From an uncultured Rickettsiales bacterium (lineage in GTDB: Bacteria; Pseudomonadota; Alphaproteobacteria; UBA8366), in the NCBI GenBank assembly GCA_913046825.1, contig CAJWTF010000030.1, forward strand, positions 1 to 31,217: a stretch of DNA of 31,217 bases, given 5' to 3'. This document shows positions 7,497-15,190 of this stretch, one piece after another. A program made the position numbers and the translations under genes. Every line of letters begins with the position of its first letter. The stretch's first letter is position 1. The notes beneath the pieces were generated by a model. That model worked only from the letters and a program-made list of their open reading frames with translations, made no database searches and was not told where the DNA came from.

Positions 7497-8306
7497 CTAA
7501 ACCGCCTCGAAAGCGAATTCCTTCGGGCCGATCACTGACAATCCGCATCGCAATGCTTCGGTCTCGAATACGTCGTCGGGCATGACATTGGCGATATTGG
7601 CATCAGGGCCAAATCGCTCGATCAAGAATTTCTTCATCTGATAGACGTCGGATAGGGTCACCCCTTTAATCCAAGGTCCCGGTAACTCGTAGATCACCTT
7701 CTCCGCCGGGAACTCGGCTTCCAGTGCGGCAATCAGGTGTTCCTGCACTTCGCCGTCGATAATCATTTCCGCCGCTTCCACCAGCACGACATCGGCGCCG
7801 GCGTCGAGACTGTCATGCGCCTGACCGAGTAATGTCTCCGCCGTTTGCTTGATATCCTTCGAGCCAATTTCACCGTGGATTTCCAAGCCGGCGTCAACAC
7901 CCTGACTGATCAAGGTCTTTCGCTGGTTCGCCGAAAGCGGCACGCAATTGTCGGAGACCTCGACCGCTTCGAACCCCATGCGTTTAGCTTCCTGGTAGAA
8001 AGCTGGTGCTGCCTCGAAACCCTGCGTGGCCACGACATATTCGAGGAACTGTCCGCCTATAAAGGGTTTGACGTCATAGCCTTCGCAGAGCCGCAGTTTC
8101 TGCCCAAGATATGTTCCCCGGTAGAGGCGCGCCGAACCCACCGCTATCTTTATCAAGTCCACATGCGGGCCTATCAGTCCCAGTAAATCCTCGAGCTTCC
8201 CCAAAGGAGTGCCAAAATCTACCATCATGGTAATGCCGGTTTTGCGCGGCTTCTTCGTGCTGCGCGCCTCGGGCAGTGGGACCATTTCGAACGGGAATTT
8301 CGCCAT
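7497..8306 (-). CDS. Phosphosulfolactate synthase (ComA)-family protein
   Basis: 269 aa, typical for the family (PF02679). ComA adds sulfite to phosphoenolpyruvate to give phosphosulfolactate, the first step of the archaeal coenzyme M route. Conserved blocks: RKTGITMMVDFG (21-32), VDLIKIAVGSARLY (49-62), GGQFLEY (84-90), GFEAVEVSDN (111-120), EIGSK (146-150), and a C-terminal segment from YELPGPW (206-212) to ALRCGLSVIGP. The block that in canonical ComA reads EARESG is VEAAEM here, lacking the Arg, so it is a divergent subfamily and the substrate may differ. Plant HSA32 proteins also belong here, so CoM synthesis must not be assumed. Start at 8306 has GGAGAG 7 bases upstream. First gene of a two-gene minus operon, divergent from the MBL-selenoprotein pair. 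Confidence 0.85.
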   Translation of the reverse strand: MAKFPFEMVPLPEARSTKKPRKTGITMMVDFGTPLGKLEDLLGLIGPHVDLIKIAVGSARLYRGTYLGQKLRLCEGYDVKPFIGGQFLEYVVATQGFEAAPAFYQEAKRMGFEAVEVSDNCVPLSANQRKTLISQGVDAGLEIHGEIGSKDIKQTAETLLGQAHDSLDAGADVVLVEAAEMIIDGEVQEHLIAALEAEFPAEKVIYELPGPWIKGVTLSDVYQMKKFLIERFGPDANIANVMPDDVFETEALRCGLSVIGPKEFAFEAV

Positions 8307-8391
8307 CGGGTTCTCTCCAGGTTATTCTATGGGGGATTATGGTCTAATTCGATGATTCGGCAATGCGACGGTAGCTCTTGAGGAGACAATC

Positions 8392-9276
8392 ATGAAAATT
8401 ACCCTGCTAGGCACTGGCACCCCGACACCGTCGCTCAAACGCATGAGCTCCGGCTATATGGTCGAGGTCGGTAGCGACACCCTCCTGTTCGACCAAGGTC
8501 CCGGAACATATCACCGGATGATGGAAGCAGGCGTCAACGCGGTCGATGTCTCTCATGTCTTCTTCAGCCACCTCCATTACGATCATTGCCTCGATTATGC
8601 CCGGTTGCTGATGACCCGCTGGGACCAATCGGATGGAAGGCTGCCGGAGCTCAAGGTCTACGGCCCGCCCCACACCGCTCGCATGACTGAGCTGTATATT
8701 GGCGAGGACGGCGTCTTCGGCCCGGACCTGGAGGCGCGCTGCAATCACCAACTTTCCATCGACACCTTTGAATGGCGTGGCGGTGTGATCCCGCGCCCAA
8801 AACCGAAACCGGACGTCACCGAGCTTCGCTCAAACGATACCATTCACGGCGACGGGTGGACCTTGACCGTGCGCAGCGTGATCCACGTGCAGCCCTATCT
8901 CGTCTGTTATGGTTACCGCCTCGACACGCCAGAGGGCTCCTTCGCCTATTCCGGCGATACCGGCCCGTGCGAAGGCATGAACAAGCTTGCCGAGGATGTC
9001 GATGTGCTGGTCCATATGTGTCAGTACATCTCCGGCACGGAACCATCGAAGGCCTATACGGAAGGCTGTATGGGTCATTTGGAGCTCGCGGAACTCGGCA
9101 AGCGGGCTAACGTGAAAAACCTTGTCGTCTCCCACGTCCTAGAACAAATGGACGTCCCCGGCGTGCGCGAGCGATTAATCAGGGAGATGGCTGAGATTTA
9201 TGACGGTAACATTTTCTTCGGCGAGGATTTGATGGCCATCCCAGTCGGCGAGCCTCGTGAAGCACCGATGCGCTAG
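8392..9276 (+). CDS. MBL-fold metallo-hydrolase
   Basis: 294 aa. Starts with MKITLLGTGTPTPS as in RNase Z/arylsulfatase-like metallo-beta-lactamase proteins. The metal-binding motif is HLHYDH (60-65). Further likely ligands are H165 (SVIHVQPYL), D189 (YSGDTGP), H229 (GCMGHLELAELG) and H248 (VVSHV), so a full dinuclear site is present. No signal peptide. GGAG lies 7 bases before the ATG. It is followed after 32 bp by the selenoprotein gene and shares an 85-bp divergent promoter region with the comA-like operon. RNase Z itself is unlikely because the substrate-binding exosite is not evident; hydrolysis of an ester, thioester or sulfate ester is more plausible. Confidence 0.88.
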   Translation: MKITLLGTGTPTPSLKRMSSGYMVEVGSDTLLFDQGPGTYHRMMEAGVNAVDVSHVFFSHLHYDHCLDYARLLMTRWDQSDGRLPELKVYGPPHTARMTELYIGEDGVFGPDLEARCNHQLSIDTFEWRGGVIPRPKPKPDVTELRSNDTIHGDGWTLTVRSVIHVQPYLVCYGYRLDTPEGSFAYSGDTGPCEGMNKLAEDVDVLVHMCQYISGTEPSKAYTEGCMGHLELAELGKRANVKNLVVSHVLEQMDVPGVRERLIREMAEIYDGNIFFGEDLMAIPVGEPREAPMR

Positions 9277-9308
9277 GCGGCACCGAAATTCGATCCTATA
9301 TCAGTGGT

Positions 9309-10184
9309 ATGAACGACACATCACCCATCGCTTATATGGAGCGCACGCGGTTGTATTACCGTGCGCTCGGTTATTCACCTGACTATCGCTGGTCCCATAA
9401 TGAGACAGCGCCATTCACGCGTCTCAAACGTCCGCTGGACCAAGCGAAGATCACCCTTATCACGACGTCCTACCCGCCGGGTGATTGGAGCGATGATAAT
9501 CCGCCGAAGAAAGAGACATGGTCGCAGGCAATCGCGGAGGCACCTGAAGGGCTCTACAACCAAAACCTCGCCTGGGACAAGGAATCGACGCACACGCGGG
9601 ATAGGGAGAGCTATCTGCCGATTAATGCGCTGACCAAGCTCGGCGAAGACGCTGTGATCGGCGGCCTGACCGAACATTTTCACAGCGTGCCGACCGATTA
9701 CAGCCACCGGATGACGATTGAGAACGACGCCCCGGAAATTCTCCGCCGGCTGGTCGCGGACGGCGCAGACGCCGCCCTCCTTGTCCCGTTGTGACCCGTC
9801 TGCCATCAGACCGTGAGTCTGACAGCCAGACATCTTGAAGAGAACGGCATCCCGACCGTGGTGATCGGCTCCGGCCGCGACATCGTTGAGCATTGCGCCG
9901 TCCCCCGCTTCCTATTCGTCGATTTACCGCTCGGTAATCCTTGTGGCATCCCCTACGACCGGGAAATGCAAGCAGCTATCGCGCGTCAAGCTATGGAATT
10001 GTTGGAGAGCGCCGAGGGTCCACAAACAACCATCCGAGCGCCCTTCGATTGGAATGGCGACCCAAACTGGCGAGCGGTCTACAATTATGTCGGCCCGGAG
10101 AACCAAGAAGACCTCCGCGCCGAAGGCGAACGCCGCCGCACCCGCATGGCGAAGCGCCCGAAACGGGAGATTTCTAACTCATAA
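9309..10184 (+). CDS. GrdB/PrdB-like selenoprotein, TGA at 9792-9794 read as selenocysteine (U162)
   Basis: Read through the in-frame TGA at 9792-9794, the product is 291 aa and related to the glycine/sarcosine/betaine (and D-proline) reductase selenoprotein B group. At the TGA the protein reads ALLVPL-U-PVCHQT, a UxxC redox motif; the homologs I recall have Cys at this position. Family features continue smoothly on both sides (GGLTEHFHSVPTDYSHR before, ENGIPTVVIGSGRDIVEH and FVDLPLGNPCGIPYD after), so this is one protein. A bacterial SECIS-like hairpin lies just downstream. Without recoding, a 161-aa fragment lacking the active site would result. The start ATG has only a weak ribosome-binding site. 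It follows the MBL gene by 32 bp, and its stop overlaps the convergent flavoenzyme gene by 11 bp. The reaction is unknown: a reductase or redox role is inferred from the motif. A nonsense-mutated pseudogene is the alternative. Confidence 0.82.
9798..9831 (+). promoter_or_regulatory. Bacterial SECIS-like stem-loop downstream of the Sec TGA
   Basis: Upper stem TCAGAC (9806-9811) pairs with GTCTGA (9817-9822), six perfect pairs closing a 5-nt loop CGTGA. The loop has the G-U dinucleotide (9813-9814) expected for SelB recognition. The loop G is 19 nt after the TGA, inside the range known for bacterial SECIS elements. Below a 5' bulge CCA the stem extends by CTG/CAG (9800-9802 with 9823-9825) or alternatively GTCTG/CAGAC (9798-9802 with 9827-9831). 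Position, loop and stem all fit the generic bacterial model. Confidence 0.75.
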
Positions 10185-11244
10185 CCGTTTGGGCAAATTC
10201 TCGGAAGTTCTCTCGCGCGCAGGCCTGTGGCGGTAGAAGCAGGATTTCCTTTAACCCTGCGATCTCCATCTTGGCGATCTGTTCCTTAATCTCGTCTGGC
10301 TCCCCAACGAGCCCCAGTGTGGCGCGGATCATGTTCGGAGTGATGAAGCGGCGCTCATCTTCTGGTAGGAACGCGCAGTGGCCGGTGTGGAGGGTTTGGT
10401 GTCGACGCCCTTGCGGCATCGCTTCAACGTGACGCTTGTAGTCCTCCCACTCGGCCCGGATCGAGTTTTTAATGAACCCATCATTGCCGCGCTGGAGCAT
10501 GAGCTCGTACCAGAAATGCAGCGAGGAGACGACGGGCGCACCGGTCTCCTCGACAACTCGATCGCTCGCCAAACCCTCCCCCGACTTGAGAACGCAGGCG
10601 TAAGTCAGAACCGAGGTGTGAAAATCCTCCGGTAGCGTGCGCCCGGCTTGCTCCGCTCCCCGGCGCACCTTCTCCATATTGCTCCGCATGACCGAGACCG
10701 GTTCGGTCCCGGCGCTGATCCGTCCGTCCCCGTAGACACCCGTGGCGGTAAGCGCTTTCGGCCCGTTGGCGCCGACATAGATCGGCACCCGGTCTTCAAG
10801 GTTGAGGCAGTCCAATTCCCGGTCTTGGAAGCGGATCGGCCGGGTATCGCCATTATGGGTATACTCGACCTCTTCTCCGTCCAGAAGGCCGCGTACGACC
10901 CGGAGATATTCACGGAATGCCGTCGGTCCCACGGGTTTCTGCCCCATGATCCGCATCGCCGTGTGCCCGGTACCGATGCCAAGGAAGGTACGGCCCGGCG
11001 CCAGTTTGTTGACCGAGGCGATGGAATGCGCGGTCACCGGTGCCAGTCGCGTCCCGGCAATGGCAACACCTGTGCCGAGACGAATTCGGGACGTGTGATA
11101 CGCGGCGAGTGACAGTGTGGCGTAGCAGTCCGACCATATCATCTGACTGTCCGGGGCCCAAGCACTGTCGTAGCCCAAATCTTCCAGTTCCTTGAAGATT
11201 TCCCAATCGTCGATTTTCGTCGCGACCATCCCGCCAAATTTCAT
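10174..11244 (-). CDS. LLM-class flavin-dependent oxidoreductase (luciferase-like)
   Basis: 356 aa. Bacterial luciferase-like TIM barrel using reduced FMN or F420. It starts MKFGGMVATKID and then shows GYDSAWAPDSQMIWSDCYATLS, RIRLGTGVAIAGTR, and APGRTFLGIGTGHTAMR, followed by the C-terminal VGANGPKALTATG block, all typical of this superfamily. The C-terminal LVGEPDEIKEQIAKMEIAGLKE region is also standard. Its 3' end overlaps the convergent selenoprotein gene by 11 bp. It lies 34 bp downstream of the aldo/keto reductase gene, probably in one transcript. The substrate cannot be told; in the local context a sulfonate or thiol substrate is conceivable but unproven. Confidence 0.88.
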   Translation of the reverse strand: MKFGGMVATKIDDWEIFKELEDLGYDSAWAPDSQMIWSDCYATLSLAAYHTSRIRLGTGVAIAGTRLAPVTAHSIASVNKLAPGRTFLGIGTGHTAMRIMGQKPVGPTAFREYLRVVRGLLDGEEVEYTHNGDTRPIRFQDRELDCLNLEDRVPIYVGANGPKALTATGVYGDGRISAGTEPVSVMRSNMEKVRRGAEQAGRTLPEDFHTSVLTYACVLKSGEGLASDRVVEETGAPVVSSLHFWYELMLQRGNDGFIKNSIRAEWEDYKRHVEAMPQGRRHQTLHTGHCAFLPEDERRFITPNMIRATLGLVGEPDEIKEQIAKMEIAGLKEILLLPPQACARENFREFAQTVMS

Positions 11245-11278
11245 GCATTTTCCTCTGAGTAATTACGCAAACTAGGCG

Positions 11279-12178
11279 TTAATCCCCCGGACGTTTGATC
11301 GTGATCCGAAACGGTTGCGGCTTGCCCTCGACTCCCATGCTCTCGATGGCCTTCACATCTGCCACGGTCAGCTTAAAGTCGAAAACATCGAGGTCTTCCG
11401 CCATATGGATGCCGCTCTTAGTCCCAGTCAGCGGCAACATCCCGACCTCAAGGGCGTAACGGAAGATTATCTGTGCTGCCGTTTTGCGATGCAGCCGCGC
11501 GATTTCCTTCATCGCTTCGTGGTTCAGCACCTGCCGGTTTGCGGTCAGTAACGAGAATCCTTGAAAGACGATGCCATTGACGCCACAAAACTCACGAATA
11601 TCGCGCTCCCAAGCACGCGCCGCATAGCACCGGATTTGTGCGAAACGCGGTTTAACCTTAGCGACCCTGTGCAGCATGCAAAGTTGTCCCAACGAAACGT
11701 TGCTGATCCCGAGTGATCCAACCTTTCCTTCGCTCTGTAGTGCCTCCATCGCCTTCCATGCTTCGAGATCGGCGGCACTCAGGCCCTTGCGGGTCGTTGG
11801 GCCGTGGAGCACGTAGCTATCAATAAAATCGAGCCCGAGATGCACTAATGACGAATCAAAGGACTGGCGCACTTTATCGCCGATGGGCGCTTTCGCATCG
11901 TATGGCAAACGCTCGTCTTGGCCGCTCTGATGGGTGAATTTCGTTTGTAAGAACAGCTCTTCCCGGGTGACAAGGCCGCCGTCGAAAGCGTCGGCAATAG
12001 CCTCGCCCACCGCTGCCTCGAAATAATGCTTACGCTGATTGGCGGTATCGATGCCCCGAAACCCCTGGCGGATTGCCAAAAGGGTCAAGCGGCGCGTCTC
12101 TTCTTCTTTCCAAGCCGTGCCATAGAGAAAGGGTGGATACTCCACCGATGGAGTCGTTTGAGCTGGTTCCACTGTCAT
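11279..12178 (-). CDS. Aldo/keto reductase
   Basis: 299 aa from the ATG at 12178. The catalytic tetrad is visible: Asp in FRGIDTANQ, Tyr in KHYFEAAVG, Lys in LFLQTKF, His in SYVLHGP. SLGISNVSLGQL and the C-terminal LTGTKSGIHMAEDL (NADPH pyrophosphate-binding region) complete the AKR barrel. A GTG at 12232 would add 18 residues, but family members begin near PPFLYGTAW, so I use the later ATG; neither start has a strong ribosome-binding site. NADPH-dependent carbonyl reduction is the likely activity. It is upstream of and close to the LLM flavoenzyme gene. The 223 bp before it hold no gene, only an AT-rich stretch with A- and T-tracts. Confidence 0.88.
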   Translation of the reverse strand: MTVEPAQTTPSVEYPPFLYGTAWKEEETRRLTLLAIRQGFRGIDTANQRKHYFEAAVGEAIADAFDGGLVTREELFLQTKFTHQSGQDERLPYDAKAPIGDKVRQSFDSSLVHLGLDFIDSYVLHGPTTRKGLSAADLEAWKAMEALQSEGKVGSLGISNVSLGQLCMLHRVAKVKPRFAQIRCYAARAWERDIREFCGVNGIVFQGFSLLTANRQVLNHEAMKEIARLHRKTAAQIIFRYALEVGMLPLTGTKSGIHMAEDLDVFDFKLTVADVKAIESMGVEGKPQPFRITIKRPGD

Positions 12179-12401
12179 AGAAGACAAATAAGCGGAATAT
12201 GGGAAGATGTCATCCCAGTTCGGGCGATACACTGCCCATGATCGTTTTTTCGCAGAATAACCCCGTAAACAGTGATAGCATACCGCTCTTTTGGGCTGCG
12301 AGCGGCACTGATGAGCCGAGAAATGTCAAAAATTTTCACGTGCAAAAAAACGTAAGCATTTCTTAGCACAAAATTGACAAATTATCTATATCAGCCATCA
12401 A

Positions 12402-13244
12402 TTACGTTGGCTTATCGCCCACAAGCTGCACCCGCCGCATATCACGGCGATGCCCCTGATAGTCATTGACCGCAATATGCTTCAGGCAACGGTTATCCCA
12501 AAACGCGACGGAACCGGGCTCCCAATTGAATCGGCAGGTGAACTCCGGCCGGGTCGCGTGTTTGAAGAGGTACTGCAGCAAGGCTGCGCTTTCCGCTCTC
12601 CTCATCCCCTCGAATTTATGCGCCGACGCAACATTAACGAAAAGCGCTTTGCGACCTGTCTCCGGATGGGTGCGGATAACGGGATGTGCATTTTCCGTGG
12701 GTGTCCATTCGTCGTCGTCGCGGGTCTGCGTGGAGCGTCCCTTATTCGCATTGGGTCCCGCGACACGACTGTCGTCATGCACCGCTTTCATGCCCTCGAG
12801 TGCCGCCTTCAGCCCATCTGACAGCGCCTCGTAGGCCAGATATTGGTTGGCGAATAGCGTATCACCTCCGCGGGGCGGTACTTCCAATGCATATAGGATC
12901 GCCCCCATGGGCGGACATTCAACATGCGCCGTATCCGTATGCCACTCGGCACCAACGACCCGGGTCGCATCCGGCTCCTTTACCACATGGATCACCTGGG
13001 GGTTTGGCCCTTTTTTGGCCAAGTTAGGGTGCATATACAGGTCTCCGAAGCGGCGCCCGAACGCCATCAAACGCTCATCACTTAATTTTTGATCGCAAAA
13101 GAAGATCACGAGATGTTCGAGCCAAGCCTGGCGGATTTCGGCGATGGCGTCAGCCGAGAGCTCTTCCGAGATATCTATCCCACTCAACACAGCGCCGACC
13201 GCGCCGGAAAGCGGTTTAACTTCGAAATAACTATAAGTACCCAT
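12402..13244 (-). CDS. TauD/TfdA-family Fe(II)/2-oxoglutarate dioxygenase
   Basis: 280 aa from ATG 13244; an in-frame TTG at 13271 would add nine residues, and no strong ribosome-binding site favours either. The iron-binding facial triad is H102-x-D104 (EWHTDTAHVECPP) and H256 (NRCLKHIAVNDYQGHRR), with R267 or R270 available for 2-oxoglutarate. The N-terminal block EVKPLSGAVGAVLSGIDIS and the segment APMGA-like PPMGAILYALEVPPRGGDT are standard. Family members oxidise taurine, other sulfonates, sulfate esters, aryloxyalkanoates and carnitine precursors. No taurine ABC transporter is adjacent, so taurine is only one candidate. It is divergent from the first ggt-like gene across about 146 bp. 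Confidence 0.9.
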   Translation of the reverse strand: MGTYSYFEVKPLSGAVGAVLSGIDISEELSADAIAEIRQAWLEHLVIFFCDQKLSDERLMAFGRRFGDLYMHPNLAKKGPNPQVIHVVKEPDATRVVGAEWHTDTAHVECPPMGAILYALEVPPRGGDTLFANQYLAYEALSDGLKAALEGMKAVHDDSRVAGPNANKGRSTQTRDDDEWTPTENAHPVIRTHPETGRKALFVNVASAHKFEGMRRAESAALLQYLFKHATRPEFTCRFNWEPGSVAFWDNRCLKHIAVNDYQGHRRDMRRVQLVGDKPT

Positions 13245-13390
13245 CCAATTGATTTCGGTCTGTTCTGCCAAAAAGCAAAACCGTGCGGAATAAATCCTCT
13301 CCCCCTTGTTCGTTGAAGGCGATACGCTAGGGTCAGTTCAACAAAATTCCATCGGCCGCGACGCCATGCGCGCCGTAGGAGGAGACGAAA

Positions 13391-15112
13391 ATGTCATTGC
13401 AACCGACCATCAAAGCCAATCATTACATGATCTCCGCAGGGCATTACCTCGCCACGGAAGCCGGATATAAAATTCTTGAAGCGGGCGGTAATGCGTTTGA
13501 CGCCGGGGTCGCGGCGGGCATTGCGCTCGGTGTTGTGCAGCCGGATCTGGTGCAAGTCGCCGGGGTCGCTCCGATTATTCTCTACCATGCGGAATCCGGC
13601 GAGGTCGTGACCGTCAGTGGTCTCGGCTGGTGGCCGAAAGCGACCAACCTCGAAAAGTATATCAACGAATATGGCGGCAAGATTCCGGTCGGACTTGCCC
13701 GCGCAGTCGTGCCGGCTGCGCCGGATGCCTGGATCAAGGTATTGGCGAAATATGGCACCATGTCGTTTGGCGATGTCGCGACATCGGCCATGCGCTACGC
13801 CCGCGACGGGTTCTCAATCCATCCGTTGCTCGCGGAGAATATCGACACCCACCAAGGTCGGTATCAATCTTGGCCCGCCAGCGCCGAGGTTTTTCTGCCG
13901 GAAGGCCGCCCACTGAAGACCGGCGAGTTAGTCGTACAACGCGATCTCGGCAGGTCGCTCCAATATATGATCGACGAGGAGAAAGCCGCCGCGGGTAAAG
14001 GACGTCACGACGCATTGGAGGCCGCAAGGGCTGCGTTCTACAAGGGTGACATCGCTAAGACCATTACCGACTATCACGCGGCCAATGGCGGCATGTTGAG
14101 CATGGAAGACATGGCGGAATACGCCTCCGCCTTCGAAGCACCGGTCAGTCGTACTTACACAGGCTTTGGCGAGCCGATTGACGTCTACGGATGCGGCCCT
14201 TGGTGTCAGGGACCGACCATGCTCGAGATGATGTCGATCATCGAAGGCGTCGACCTCAAATCAATGGGCTATAATTCAAGCGATTACGTCCATTTTCTGA
14301 CAGAAGCAATGAAGTTGGCTTTCGCTGATCGGGAGGCCTATATCGGTGATCCTCGTTTCGTCGACGTGCCGATCGATACATTGCTGTCAGCCAAATACGG
14401 ACGCAGACGCAGAGGCGAAATCGACATGGCGAGGGCCTGCCCCGGCATGCCCGCCCCCGGCCAGATACCGGGTGTCGGTGCCGGACCGGCGTCGAACAGC
14501 GCGGCTGCAGCTCCCTCGCGGATGGCATTGGATACGTCCTATGTCGCGGTTGTCGACGAAGGTGGTAATATATTCTCGGCCACGCCGAGCGACGGTTCCT
14601 ACGGTATGCCAATCATTCCCGGCACGGGCATGTCGCCCTCTTCACGGGGCTCGCAAAACTGGGCAGTTGAGGGGCACCCCTCCTCCATAGCACCCGGTAA
14701 ACGCCCACGCCTCACGCCGGCCCCGGCCCTCGCCATGCGGAAAGGCAAACTGTCCCTCCCCTTCGGCACACCCGGCGGCGACGTCCAAGCGCAAGCGATG
14801 CTTCAAGTCTTCCTCAACATGGAAATCTGGGGCATGGAGGCGCAAGACGCCATTGAAGCGCCGCGCTTCTCGACCTTTAGTTTTCCAAATTCGTTCGAGC
14901 CGCATGGATACGAGAAGAACATCCTGCGCATAGAAGGCCGAATGGATGAGAGCGTTATGGAAGAGATGGACGCACGCGGCCATAAGGTTGAGCGTTGGCC
15001 GGACATGACCTGGAAAGCGGGCTCCGTCTGCGCCATCCAGTCCGATCTGGAGACCGGTATCATGACCGGCGGTGCGGACGCCCGGCGCGCGTCTCGCGTG
15101 ATGGGCTGGTAG
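13391..15112 (+). CDS. Gamma-glutamyltransferase-family protein, copy 1
   Basis: 573 aa N-terminal nucleophile hydrolase precursor. The N-terminus YLATEAGYKILEAGGNAFDA carries the GGNA(F/I)DA block, and PAAPDAWIKVLAKYGTMS the substrate-carboxylate region. The self-cleavage site is predicted before T382 in ALDTSYVAVVDEGGN, which would become the nucleophile of the small subunit. GKRPRLTPAPALAM and LPFGTPGGDVQAQAMLQV are typical of the small subunit. There is no signal peptide, unlike secreted GGT, so the enzyme should be cytoplasmic. GGAGGAG lies upstream of the ATG. The second paralog follows in the same direction. Substrate could be a gamma-glutamyl amide, a glutathione conjugate or another acyl amide. 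Confidence 0.9.
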   Translation: MSLQPTIKANHYMISAGHYLATEAGYKILEAGGNAFDAGVAAGIALGVVQPDLVQVAGVAPIILYHAESGEVVTVSGLGWWPKATNLEKYINEYGGKIPVGLARAVVPAAPDAWIKVLAKYGTMSFGDVATSAMRYARDGFSIHPLLAENIDTHQGRYQSWPASAEVFLPEGRPLKTGELVVQRDLGRSLQYMIDEEKAAAGKGRHDALEAARAAFYKGDIAKTITDYHAANGGMLSMEDMAEYASAFEAPVSRTYTGFGEPIDVYGCGPWCQGPTMLEMMSIIEGVDLKSMGYNSSDYVHFLTEAMKLAFADREAYIGDPRFVDVPIDTLLSAKYGRRRRGEIDMARACPGMPAPGQIPGVGAGPASNSAAAAPSRMALDTSYVAVVDEGGNIFSATPSDGSYGMPIIPGTGMSPSSRGSQNWAVEGHPSSIAPGKRPRLTPAPALAMRKGKLSLPFGTPGGDVQAQAMLQVFLNMEIWGMEAQDAIEAPRFSTFSFPNSFEPHGYEKNILRIEGRMDESVMEEMDARGHKVERWPDMTWKAGSVCAIQSDLETGIMTGGADARRASRVMGW

Positions 15113-15120
15113 ACAAGCAA

Positions 15121-15165
15121 GAGACCCTCAACCCGACCCTCTCCCGCAAGCGGGAGGGTGAGGGA
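15121..15165. repeat. REP-like palindromic intergenic element
   Basis: A hairpin of CTCCCGC (15141-15147) and GCGGGAG (15150-15156) flanked by CCCT/AGGG-type repeats sits in the 78-bp gap between the two ggt-like genes. This composition is that of small dispersed palindromes common in proteobacterial intergenic spaces. No T-run follows, so it is not an obvious terminator, though it could stabilise or attenuate the transcript between the two paralogs. Confidence 0.55.
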
Positions 15166-15190
15166 AACCAAAGGCGAGGAGAAATAAGCT

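Noticed and set aside
7497..8306. Calling a complete coenzyme M biosynthesis locus
   Set aside because: Only a ComA-like protein is present; the ComB phosphatase, ComC dehydrogenase and later steps are missing from the window, and the signature is altered.
9813..10184. Independent short gene starting at GTG 9813
   Set aside because: The putative start is inside the SECIS loop, has no ribosome-binding site, and the protein is the direct C-terminal continuation of the 9309 frame across the TGA.
12362..12425. Intrinsic terminator at the end of the TauD-type gene
   Set aside because: An AGCCA/TGGCT pairing exists but has a long loop and no T-run in the correct orientation.
12402..13244. Assigning the TauD-family gene as taurine dioxygenase tauD
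   Set aside because: The iron and 2-oxoglutarate residues are shared by many TauD/TfdA enzymes with other substrates, and no tauABC or sulfonate transporter genes are adjacent.
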